This document shows, in pieces, positions 35,901 through 42,055 of a stretch of DNA of 64,000 nt. This DNA comes from Pseudomonas fluorescens Q2-87 (GTDB lineage Bacteria; Pseudomonadota; Gammaproteobacteria; Pseudomonadales; Pseudomonadaceae), in contig NZ_CM001558.1 in NCBI RefSeq assembly GCF_000281895.1, forward strand, positions 6,072,084-6,136,083, given 5' to 3'. Both the position numbers and the translations under genes were made by a program. Each line of letters starts with the position of its first letter. Positions within the stretch are counted from its first letter, which is position 1. A model generated the notes under the pieces. It saw only the letters and a program-made list of their open reading frames with translations. It was not told the origin of the DNA and did no database searches.

Positions 35901-37176
35901 CGGCGCCGCCCTGGCCAGCCGAGCCGGCGTTACCCGTGGAGTTGAGCGTGTCACCGCCGCGCCCACCGATACCGACGCCAATGGCACCGCCGCCACCACC
36001 GGCGCCGCCGGCGTATTGCGGCGTCACACCGCCGCCGCCACCACCGCCCGAAGCGGCGTTCGCGGTGACGGTGACATTCTTCAGGGTCAAGGTGCCGGCG
36101 TTATAGATCCCGCCGCCCTTGGCCACCAGCGCATCATCGCCACCATTACCACCGTTGCCGGCGGCCATGCCCCGGGTAATCACCAAGCCGTCGAGGGTCG
36201 CCGTGGTGCCGACCGTCACGTTGATGATCTGGGTGCGGTAATTTCCGTCGAGGGTAACGTCGGCCACGTTATCGTTATTGAGGTCGCCGTCGATCGTGAC
36301 GTTCTTGTTGACGTCCAGCACTTGGGTCAACGAAATGGTCATGCCGGTACTGAACGTCACGATATCGCCGTTCTGGGCAGACGCCAAAGCTGCACGCAAA
36401 GAACCAACGCCAGTATTGAGGTTGTTGGTAGCGGTCCAGGTGGCGAGGCCCCATTGGTATTCGCTCATGGCATTGGCCGAGAGCGCGTTGGCGCTCTCGA
36501 TATTGCCGGTGGCGATTTCCAGGTCCCAATCACCACCAAGGCCGGTGCGATCGTTGGACGCAGCCACGTCTCGGCCGGTCAACTGCGCCAATGAATCGAC
36601 AAAGTTCAGCCCGCGATCACCTTCAGCGGTGTAGCAACCGTAGATCAGGATATCGCCGCCAGCGTTCATGTCTTGGCCAATCTGCGCCAGCACCTCGCTG
36701 CGTGCCTGGACGTTGTCCGCCGACAGATAGCTGTTGCCCAGCCACAAGTCACCGGCGTTACCGTGGGCAATGATCTGCATCGAGCTGACGCCCTGGTGGG
36801 TGTCCAGGTAATCAGCGATTTGTTGCAGGCCGTCCTTGCTGGCGTCCAGCTGTACCACCTGGGTGCCGGGCGCGATGCCTTCGAGCAGGCTGGCGGAATC
36901 CTTGACCCGGGAATCGACAAACACCACGGACTTGCCCGGCACGGCGGCCTGGGTGGCATCGACCTGTCCCTGCGGGGCATGGTTGTCGGCAGGCTGATCC
37001 GCCGTAGGCGTCTTGGCCGCATCGGCCGTGGGATGGGCGTCCGGTTGCGCAGCATCGGCCACCGTCGCCGCCACCGCACCGTCGAACAGCATTCGCGGCT
37101 CCAGGGACATGATCATTGGCGATGCCAGGGCTTGTGCGCCCTCGGTTACCCGCGACTTGCCTTTGCTCCACCACAT
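29941..37176 (-). CDS. Giant LEPR-XLL / DUF4347 surface protein with 16 Ig-like repeats
   Basis: This 2411-residue protein starts at ATG 37174-37176 behind AGGTGA; a GTG three codons upstream has no ribosome site. The N-terminus has LEPRMLFDGA (residues 25-34), the LEPR-XLL sorting-like motif, not a classical signal peptide. A DUF4347 domain follows at about residues 82-225 (VVFVDSRVKDSASLLEGI...IIAHGNAGDLWLG...ILIYGCYTAEGDRG). Then comes a beta-helix-like segment (SLRAALASAQNGDIVTF), a strongly glycine-rich stretch to about 590, and 16 Ig-like repeats of ~102 residues each starting P-T-A-T-I-V-V-A-D. The last ~150 residues are unique, and no RTX repeats are visible. It is probably an exported adhesin or matrix protein. 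Confidence 0.87.
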   Translation of the reverse strand: MWWSKGKSRVTEGAQALASPMIMSLEPRMLFDGAVAATVADAAQPDAHPTADAAKTPTADQPADNHAPQGQVDATQAAVPGKSVVFVDSRVKDSASLLEGIAPGTQVVQLDASKDGLQQIADYLDTHQGVSSMQIIAHGNAGDLWLGNSYLSADNVQARSEVLAQIGQDMNAGGDILIYGCYTAEGDRGLNFVDSLAQLTGRDVAASNDRTGLGGDWDLEIATGNIESANALSANAMSEYQWGLATWTATNNLNTGVGSLRAALASAQNGDIVTFSTGMTISLTQVLDVNKNVTIDGDLNNDNVADVTLDGNYRTQIINVTVGTTATLDGLVITRGMAAGNGGNGGDDALVAKGGGIYNAGTLTLKNVTVTANAASGGGGGGGVTPQYAGGAGGGGGAIGVGIGGRGGDTLNSTGNAGSAGQGGAGGGFFNIGGRGGSATGGAGGAAYPGYSTGSAGGTANSGGLSIGGGGGGDGYNDIGGAGGGAVGGIYNDTGATLRVIGNSVISSNVGAGGGGGGGGAGGGYIQAGGAGGVGVGAIWNKGSILMTAANFAALAGNVGGSGVGGTSAGTAGVTPGSVANVYGDGGTINTNYVPDETPPTATVVVANTSLNSGGTSAVTITFSEAVTGLTAADLTVQNGTIGTLTTGDGGITWTGTLTAASNISDTTNIITLNNTGVADLAGNAGVGTTDSNNYVVNDTVAPTATIVVTDTALKSGETSLVTITFSEAVTGFTTADLTVANGTLTGLSTSDGGITWTATLTPDAGVTDSTNLVTLSNTGISDLSGNAGVGTTNSNNYAIDTLRPTATIVVTDTALSAGETSQVTITFNEAVTGFTTADLTVANGTVTGLSSSDGGITWTATLTPSASTNDATNLITLNNSGIADASGNAGTGTTDSNNYAIDTQRPTATIVVADTALSIGETSLVTITFSEAVTGFTLADLTVANGSLSGLSSSDGGITWTATLTPSASISDATNLIVLANTGVLDAAGNTGTGTTSSNNYAVDTQRPTASIVVADNALSIGETSLVTITFNEAVTSFTSADLTVANGTLTGLSSGDGGITWTATLTPSASTSDTTNLITLDNTGVNDAAGNAGAGTTDSNNYAIDTARPTATVVVADTAVAIGETSLVTITFNEAVTGFTLADLTVANGSLSGLSTSDNITYTATFTPSIGVTDASNLITLNNGGVVDGAGNAGSGTTDSNNYGVDTQRPTATIVIADTALSVGETSLVTITFSEAVSGFDNSDLSVANGTLSAVSSSDGGITWTATFTPALGVSDTSNVIVLNNTGVSDGAGNTGSGTTSSNNYQVDTNVPTATIVIADSTLGIGETTVVTVTFNSAVSGFDNSDLTVSNGTLGTMGSTDGGVTWTATFTPSASISDTTNVITLDNTGLINGAGNAGVGTTDSNNYVVDTVRPTATIVVADTAMAAGETSLVTITFAEPVTGFTLADLTVANGVLSGLSTSDNITFTATFTPAAGIVDSSNLITLNSGGVVDTAGNANVGTTDSNNYAVDTQLPTATIVMADTSLSVGETSLVTITFSEAVTGFSNADLSVVNGTLSAVSSSDGGITWTAVFTPTLGVRDATNLIVLDNTGVSDAAGNAGTGTTTSFNYAVDTQVPTATIVVADTALSIGETSLVTITFNEAVSGFDNADLTVSNGTLSNVGSTDGGVTWTATFTPSASISDTSNLITLDNTGLINGAGNAGVGTTDSNNYAIDTVRPTATIVVADTAIAAGETSLVTITFNEAVTGFTDADLTVANGTLSGLSSSDGGITWTATFTPSAGISDTSNVITLANGGVADLAGNAGSGTTDSNNYALDTARPTATIVLSDSVLKPGETAQVTITFSEAVTGFSNADLSVANGTLSAVSSSDGGLTWTATFTPTLGITDATNLITLDNTGVSDAAGNTGAGTTDSANYAVETRVPTATILVADSALKAGETSLVTITFSEAVSGFDNTDLSVNNGTLSNVSSTDGGVTWTATFTPTASITDTSNLISLDTSGVINASGNSGVGVVNSNNYAIDTIRPGATITLGDTTLGIGQSTTVTISFTEAVSGFDLSDLSVANGVLSNLASSDGGLTWTATLTPTAGVNDATNLILLDASNVQDLAGNAGAGIAISANYALDATRPSATIVVANPSLSVGQSTQVTFTFSEAVTDFDLSDLSVTNGELTNLTSSDGGKTWTATFTPTANLTDPSNFIALDTRNVSDASGNAGASVAVSNNYAIDTVVPNDVKPPPDFLTSDPITVIPPSEVPLQPVVFTPPTGNLGSPLGFPPLFEQRDVGGGLKPIGDIFINRGQLAPSYIAQVFSTDAAGDGSGQGFLGFGGGDGGVFGSSTLSTLFNQDSASEGESMDAFGNQSIQSGDVSQGLRGMFGAPTLGQQLQHLKDTEQRQVDSLATALRQVGISQVQA
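30480..35400 (-). repeat. 16 tandem ~306-bp repeats encoding Ig-like domains
   Basis: Sixteen units, mostly 306 bp with a few of 303 or 309, encode copies of an Ig-like domain (Big_12-like by memory). Each carries ITFSEAVTGF, LTVANGTLS, DGGITWTATFTP, DNTGV-DAAGNAG-GTTDSNNYA-DT. Central units are the most alike; the last two (nearest 30.5 kb) and the first diverge. The GC-rich codon pattern leaves the opposite strand open over long stretches, which produces spurious plus-strand frames. Confidence 0.9.
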
Positions 37177-37226
37177 GACGATCACCTGGACTCGGACTTC
37201 TAGAACAGCAATGAAAAAAACCGCGG

Positions 37227-38072
37227 TCAGCTGACGGCGGCGTCGGTTTTCATACGAATGACATTGGCGGCGCTCGCGGACCCATCACGCCAGAACGACA
37301 ACTCGGCATATTTCTCGAACAGATCCGGCGGCAAGAGGGTGCGCCGCGCTTGCGGCGCAACCTTGGGCTTGACCTTGTGCAGGCCGGCGACACCCAACGC
37401 CTGGTCGAAGGCCGGAGCGTCGTAGGTCAGGTGATCGAAATCGTGTTCGAACCAGGGCTCGCCGATGAAGTCGTACACCAGCCGCATCACCCGTTCCGGC
37501 GCCTGGCTCAGCAGGTCGTAGTCCACGATCAGCAGCGACTCGGCGTTCTCGCCGTAATACGCCTCTTTGAGCGCCGTCCAGGCAAACCCCACCAGGCGGT
37601 TGCGCTGGGCGAGGGTTTCGCAGCGGCTGTAGACGGTGTTGCGCTCGTCATCGTCATTGAACAGCTTGGTGTTCTCGAACGGGTTGGCGCGATAGAGCCG
37701 CTCCAGGCTGTCGAGCACCCAGGCGACGTTGCGCACGCAGGCGATCGTCTTGGCTTGGGGAAACAGGTCTTGCAACGCGGGCAGGCGGGCGCACCATTGA
37801 CGATTGGTGTCGAAGATGACCGGTTTATCGGCCTTGTCGGCGTAGTAGGAATCGAAGAGACCGCGCAACAGGCGGCGGCGCAGGTCGGTGTCGATCACCG
37901 AACCAAACTCGCTGCCGGCGCTGCATTGCTGCAGGACGCTGCTGAACAGCGTGCCGACGGGACTGGTCATACCGGCATGAAAGCGCGGGTTCTGCAGCAA
38001 AATCGCAGAAAGCAGGGTCGAGCCCGAGCGCGGTAGACCTGAAATAAAGTGAAACTGTGACAATCCATTCAC
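37227..38072 (-). CDS. Sulfotransferase (first gene of the giant-protein operon)
   Basis: This 281-residue protein has a clear PAPS-binding loop at the N-terminus, HFISGLPRSGSTLLSAILLQNP (about residues 8-29), and a 3'-phosphate region IACVRNVAWVLDSLERLYR. It starts at GTG 38070-38072 with AGGGA about ten bases upstream. It is cytosolic with no signal peptide. It lies 50 bp before the giant gene and is the promoter-proximal gene of the operon. It is not closely similar to the sulfotransferase-like protein at 26657, so the locus has two distinct enzymes. The acceptor is unknown. Confidence 0.83.
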   Translation of the reverse strand: MNGLSQFHFISGLPRSGSTLLSAILLQNPRFHAGMTSPVGTLFSSVLQQCSAGSEFGSVIDTDLRRRLLRGLFDSYYADKADKPVIFDTNRQWCARLPALQDLFPQAKTIACVRNVAWVLDSLERLYRANPFENTKLFNDDDERNTVYSRCETLAQRNRLVGFAWTALKEAYYGENAESLLIVDYDLLSQAPERVMRLVYDFIGEPWFEHDFDHLTYDAPAFDQALGVAGLHKVKPKVAPQARRTLLPPDLFEKYAELSFWRDGSASAANVIRMKTDAAVS

Positions 38073-38376
38073 CGTGTGTAGTCCCTTTGTACCGCAGAGC
38101 GTAGCCGAGGAAACAAAAGCCGCCTAGTAGTACTTTGATATCAAATCCTCGCTGAACTGTAAAAAAGATGGACGGTACAAGCACCCGTTTTTAATGAACC
38201 GATTCAGCTGCGCCGCCCCCTTTTCGGTCCATTTTCCCTCGGCAGAAAGAAAGAACCCCGTCTACGCTCAGCCGTGCGTGACCAGGCCAGGGAATGAAGG
38301 AGTCAGGCTGATCGCAGACTTGTTCCTCGTGTACGCCAGGTTCCGTCAGACCAATAACCTGAGGGATGAGGATTTT
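38073..38376. promoter_or_regulatory. Divergent control region of the giant-protein operon and the tail-collar gene
   Basis: This 304-bp gap separates the divergent starts at 38072 and 38377. It contains a perfect 12-bp palindrome, TTTGATATCAAA, at 38134-38145, a likely operator or regulator half-site pair, and an AT-rich stretch near 38159-38195 where a promoter could lie. I could not fix -35 and -10 hexamers with confidence. Confidence 0.45.
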
Positions 38377-38964
38377 ATGGAAGTATTCATGGGCACCATC
38401 CAGGCGTTCGGCTTTAACTTTGCCCCCAGGGGCTGGGCGCTGTGCAACGGGCAAACCATCGGCATCGCACAAAACTCGGCACTGTTCTCTCTGCTCGGCG
38501 TGACTTATGGAGGCAATGGGCAGACCACCTTCCTGCTTCCCAACCTGCAAAGTCGCCTCCCCATGGGCATGGGCAATGGCGGGGGGCTGAGCCCGCGCGT
38601 CATCGGCGAAGTCTCTGGCACTGAAAGCGTCACCGCAACGATCAACAACCTGCCCAACCACACCCACACCCTCACGGGTATCAGCGCCGCAACCACCTTG
38701 CAATTGGCAAACCCGGCCAGCAACCCAGTCAATACTCCAACGGCCACCAACTCGTTCATCGGGACCTCGGGCACCGGACCGGGCTCGGCGGCGATCTATT
38801 CCGACCAGATAGGCGCGTCTCCCGTGCCACTGCAAGGCGTGACCACCACCGTCAACGGCACGATATCGCCTGCGGGCAACGGCTTGCCCATGTCGGTCAT
38901 GAACCCGTTCCTGGCGATCAACTTCAGCATCGCACTCGAAGGTATTTTTCCGACCCGCAACTGA
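38377..38964 (+). CDS. Phage tail-collar domain protein (microcystin-dependent protein type)
   Basis: This 195-residue protein starts at ATG 38377 behind GATGAGGA; the frame is open 183 bp upstream, but that part is not family-like. MEVFMGTIQAFGFNFAPRGWALCNGQTIGIAQNSALFSLLG...YGGNGQTTFLLPNLQSRLPMGMG is the tail-collar motif seen in phage fibres and in bacterial MdpB-like proteins. VTATINNLPNHTHTLT is the usual second block. No other phage genes are near, so it is not a prophage remnant; such genes are often stand-alone surface or secreted proteins. It is divergent from the giant-protein operon. Confidence 0.88.
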   Translation: MEVFMGTIQAFGFNFAPRGWALCNGQTIGIAQNSALFSLLGVTYGGNGQTTFLLPNLQSRLPMGMGNGGGLSPRVIGEVSGTESVTATINNLPNHTHTLTGISAATTLQLANPASNPVNTPTATNSFIGTSGTGPGSAAIYSDQIGASPVPLQGVTTTVNGTISPAGNGLPMSVMNPFLAINFSIALEGIFPTRN

Positions 38965-38971
38965 TGACCCG

Positions 38972-38993
38972 CCGGAGGGCTTCGGCCCTCCGG
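38972..38993 (+). other. UUCG-capped stem-loop after the tail-collar gene
   Basis: A perfect 9-bp stem (CCGGAGGGC / GCCCTCCGG) with a TTCG loop lies 8 bp after the stop and before the next ribosome site. No long T-tract follows, so it may stabilise the upstream mRNA or weakly end transcription. Confidence 0.6.
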
Positions 38994-39010
38994 TCTTGTG
39001 GAGTGTCGAT

Positions 39011-39322
39011 ATGCTGCAACAGGTTCAGAGCCACCACTTCCAACCGCTGCTAGGCCAGACCAGCAGCCTGACCCTGCCGGACGGCAGCCGCCTGGCTGTT
39101 CGCTTCGAGCACCTTGAGCAAACGCCTCGGGCGAAGATGCCGAACGCCGAACGCGTGCCTTTCGGCGTAGAGCTCAACAGTTTGCAGAACACCGAATTTG
39201 TGGACGGGCTGTGTTCACTTGAGGTGCCAGAAATCGGAGGGCTCGAAGGAGTGTTCGTCTCGCGGGTACCGGCAGCGGGACGGGACCCGGCCATGGGGTA
39301 TTTTTATATCGCATTCAACTGA
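39011..39322 (+). CDS. Small protein paired with the tail-collar gene (DUF6916-like)
   Basis: A 103-residue protein starts at ATG 39011 (MLQQVQSHHFQPLLGQTSSLTLPDGSRLAV). The pattern of a short beta-rich domain with LSxQNTEFVDGLCSLEVPEIGGLEGVFVSRV and a closing GYFYIAFN is like the DUF6916 family as I recall it, which often sits beside tail-collar genes. It has no signal peptide or TM segment. It is 46 bp after the tail-collar gene, same strand, so probably one operon. The function is unknown; a folding or export partner is a guess. Confidence 0.7.
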   Translation: MLQQVQSHHFQPLLGQTSSLTLPDGSRLAVRFEHLEQTPRAKMPNAERVPFGVELNSLQNTEFVDGLCSLEVPEIGGLEGVFVSRVPAAGRDPAMGYFYIAFN

Positions 39323-39339
39323 AGAAACGCTGATTCCCT

Positions 39340-39427
39340 TGTGGGAGCGGGCTTGCTCGCGAAGACGGAGTATCCGGCGAGAATTCCTCTACTGACACAC
39401 CGCCTTCGCGAGCAAGCTCGTTCCCAC
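39340..39427. repeat. REP-like inverted pair, GGGAGCGGGC family
   Basis: Inverted copies of GTGGGAGCGGGCTTGCTCGC (right arm with one change) lie between the DUF6916-like gene and the convergent acetyltransferase gene. Confidence 0.85.
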
Positions 39428-39455
39428 ATTGGACATGTAGCGAGTCAGGAACGGC

Positions 39456-39947
39456 TCAGTTCCCCTTCGGATACCAGACCAACCGCTCCGCCGCCGGGTT
39501 GTGCTCCTGCACTTCGAAGCCCAGCGCCAGGTAGTGTTGGCGGGCCTGGGGGTTGCTGGCCCAGACCACGGTCGCCACCGGGCAGCGGATCTGTTGCGCC
39601 GCTTTTTGGACCCCTTGCAGAACCGCTCGACCGAAGCCCTGGCCTCGAGCCTGGGGGATGAAGGCCAGGTACAGCACACGAATTTCATTGGGACCGAAAT
39701 CGGCGCTCAAGGCGCCTATAGCGCTGCCGAGCTTTTCCACGACGTAATGCATGGCGTCGGGAAAATGCTCACCCAGGCCTTGCTCCTGCACTTGGAACTG
39801 CTGGGCGATAACCTGCTGCACTTGCTCTGGCTCGCCGTCGATCCATTGCAGGTCCGGCCGCGCCGCCTGGTAAAGGCTCTGCAAGAACGGACCATCGCTG
39901 GCCCGCGATGGACGTACCACCAGCCCCTCTGCCGCCACTGAATCCAT
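39456..39947 (-). CDS. GNAT-family N-acetyltransferase
   Basis: A 163-residue GNAT protein starts at ATG 39945-39947 with GGGAGG upstream. The acetyl-CoA motif is IRVLYLAFIPQARGQGFGRAVLQGVQKAA (Q-A-R-G-Q-G-F-G, about residues 94-122), and the C-terminal block is NPQARQHYLALGFEVQEH. It follows the M50-adaptor gene by 10 bp and so appears to be the last gene of the adaptor operon. The acceptor is unknown; its place suggests a protein or peptide of the export locus could be acetylated, but GNATs are promiscuous and this is weak. Confidence 0.85.
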   Translation of the reverse strand: MDSVAAEGLVVRPSRASDGPFLQSLYQAARPDLQWIDGEPEQVQQVIAQQFQVQEQGLGEHFPDAMHYVVEKLGSAIGALSADFGPNEIRVLYLAFIPQARGQGFGRAVLQGVQKAAQQIRCPVATVVWASNPQARQHYLALGFEVQEHNPAAERLVWYPKGN

Positions 39948-39957
39948 GCTGCCTCCC

Positions 39958-42054
39958 TTAGAAACCGCTTTCCCTGACACCCAACGCCGCCAACCGACGC
40001 CAGGCCGCTCCGAGCACCGACTCACCCTTGCCCTGCAACACCACCACGCCACGCAGCGGTTGCACCGGGGCGGGCGTGTCGTCGATAGCACTCAGGCGCA
40101 CGCCATACTGCGCCTGCACAGGCTCCGCCCGTTGCTGTGAGTCGCGGCGCACGGCAATCGGTCCGTGATGGTCGGACGTCAGCGCCTGCTGCTCGACCCA
40201 GGCTACGCCGTTGTTGTCGATTTCATCCAACTGCACCGCAATCGAGGTGTGCATCGGATCGTCGGCGATGAACCGCCCCGTGGCACCGGCACCGACCCGC
40301 CAGAGCTCGGCTTCGGTCAGGTAACCGCGCAACCGGGAATCGGTCTGCACCACCCGCGCCAGCGGCTGCGTCGGTGACAGCCAGCGCCCCACTGCCAGTT
40401 GCGGCAGCAAGTCGCGCACCTGCCCGGCGTGGGGCGCACGCAGCAATAAGCGCTCACGCTGGGCGACCAGCCCACGGTACTCGGCCACCGCCTCGGCCAG
40501 CTGCTGCTCGATGATGCCAGCGTCGGCGGCCGTTTCGCTGCGTCCGGCCTGGCGGCGCATTTGCAGCTGCTGGATCTCGATTTCCCGGCGCACGATGGTC
40601 AGGCGCGACGCCATGTCCGGCGACTCCAGCTCAACCAGCACATCGCCCTGGGCCACGACCTGGCCGTCATGCACATTCACCTGCTTGACCCGCGCCGCCA
40701 CGGGCGCATGCAACACGCTGGCGCGACCGGCCTCAAGCATGACCGGCACTTCCACCGCACTGCGCCAGGGCAGCAACAGCGCCAACGCCAACGCCAGCAA
40801 CACCAGCCCCGTGAACACCACCCGAGGACCATGGGCGTGTTCACGATGGCTCCACCATTGCCGCCCTTCATTCACGATGGGCATAAAAATGAACCACACC
40901 AATTCGACCATCATCAGAAAAATGCCCAGCACTTTGAAAAACAAGTGATAGACCGCCAGGGCGATACCGAAAAACAGCGCAGCGCGCCACAACCACGAGC
41001 CATATCCCCACACCAGCAAGCGGCGGCGCATCTGCGGCGACCAGGCTTCCGGCGCCGCCGTGCCATAGCCGAACAAGGCTTCACGCAGGCGCCAGCGACA
41101 CAATGCGAATGCACGGCCCTGAAGGTTATCCACCGCCCAGAAATCACTGAGCAGGAAATACCCATCAAAGCGCATGAAAGGGTTCAAGTTGATGATCAGC
41201 GTGGTGATCCAAGTGGCCGTGGCGAGCATGAAAGCCGCCGTGCGCGCCGGCCCGTCTGGCAGCAGCGACCAGGCCAGCAAGGCAATGCAGGCCAGGAGCA
41301 ACTCCGCCAGGACTCCGCCCGCGCCAATCAGCAACCGAGCCCTGCGATCATTGATCCGCCAGGCATCGCTGACGTCGGTATAGAACATCGGCAGCAGCAC
41401 CATGAAGGCCACGCCCATGCTCTGTACGCGGCAACCGGCACGCTTGGCCATGAAGGCATGGCCGAACTCATGGCATAGCTTGGCGAAAAACAATGCCACC
41501 CCAAACGCAAGGGCACCGCCCAAGCTGAAAAGATGCGGGAACGTCGCCAGGAACCGCTGCCAGTCCCGCGACACCAGGAAGATTCCCGTACCCAACGTCA
41601 GCGGGATGCCGTAGCGCAGGACCGAGGGGCCGAACCGCGCCAGCCAAGGCCAGGCGCGGTTGAGAAAGGCGTCTGGACGCCACAGCGGGATCCGGAAGAA
41701 CAAATATTGATGCAGCAGAATCTGCCACAGGCTCTGACGCTGCGCGGCCGTTTTGAATTGATAGCTGTCGCGCTGTTGCGGGTCCATTGCACTGATCAGA
41801 TCATGGCCGCGCAAGAAACCCAGCAACTGCTCCAGGGACTCGCCATTGAGCGGCAGGCCCGGCTCTCGGTTCGCGGCTTGCAGTACCTGCTCCGGATCAC
41901 CCAAGGACCAGTGGCGAAGCAAGCGCATCGCTGCCGCGCCGAGCTTGAAATAACGGCCGCGCACCGGATCCGCCAGGGTCCACTGAGGCGAACCATCCGG
42001 ATCCGGGGCCGCCGGGGATAGCTGCAGGTCCGGCCGCAGGCTCGGCAGGCTCAC
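39958..42054 (-). CDS. M50-type membrane metalloprotease fused to a HlyD-like adaptor
   Basis: This 698-residue protein starts at GTG. Residues ~1-120 form a cytosolic region that looks PqqD-like in part (GRYFKLGAAAMRLLRHW). Residues ~140-430 form a polytopic membrane domain with the zinc motif HEFGHAF (HExxH) and, downstream, NPFMRFDGYFLLSD, the N-P-x(5)-DG motif that completes the M50 site-2-protease centre. The last ~260 residues are a periplasmic adaptor: a half-lipoyl APVAARVKQVNVHDGQVVAQGDVLVELESPD, a coiled-coil stretch, and the second half RAPHAGQVRDLLPQLAVG. It lies 1 bp from the GAF-adaptor gene. It may cleave the exported protein inside the membrane and pass it to the channel. Confidence 0.85.
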   Translation of the reverse strand: MSLPSLRPDLQLSPAAPDPDGSPQWTLADPVRGRYFKLGAAAMRLLRHWSLGDPEQVLQAANREPGLPLNGESLEQLLGFLRGHDLISAMDPQQRDSYQFKTAAQRQSLWQILLHQYLFFRIPLWRPDAFLNRAWPWLARFGPSVLRYGIPLTLGTGIFLVSRDWQRFLATFPHLFSLGGALAFGVALFFAKLCHEFGHAFMAKRAGCRVQSMGVAFMVLLPMFYTDVSDAWRINDRRARLLIGAGGVLAELLLACIALLAWSLLPDGPARTAAFMLATATWITTLIINLNPFMRFDGYFLLSDFWAVDNLQGRAFALCRWRLREALFGYGTAAPEAWSPQMRRRLLVWGYGSWLWRAALFFGIALAVYHLFFKVLGIFLMMVELVWFIFMPIVNEGRQWWSHREHAHGPRVVFTGLVLLALALALLLPWRSAVEVPVMLEAGRASVLHAPVAARVKQVNVHDGQVVAQGDVLVELESPDMASRLTIVRREIEIQQLQMRRQAGRSETAADAGIIEQQLAEAVAEYRGLVAQRERLLLRAPHAGQVRDLLPQLAVGRWLSPTQPLARVVQTDSRLRGYLTEAELWRVGAGATGRFIADDPMHTSIAVQLDEIDNNGVAWVEQQALTSDHHGPIAVRRDSQQRAEPVQAQYGVRLSAIDDTPAPVQPLRGVVVLQGKGESVLGAAWRRLAALGVRESGF

Positions 42055-42055
42055 G

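Noticed and set aside
34156..36594. Long plus-strand open frame (812 codons) and others at 32632-34017 and 30509-35401
   Set aside because: They lie antisense to the Ig-like repeats of the giant protein; GC-rich repeated codons leave the opposite strand open with the same 306-bp period. The minus-strand frame is longer, unbroken and has domain content.
38377..38964. Prophage remnant suggested by the tail-collar domain
   Set aside because: No other phage genes, integrase or attachment repeats lie nearby; tail-collar proteins are often stand-alone in bacteria.
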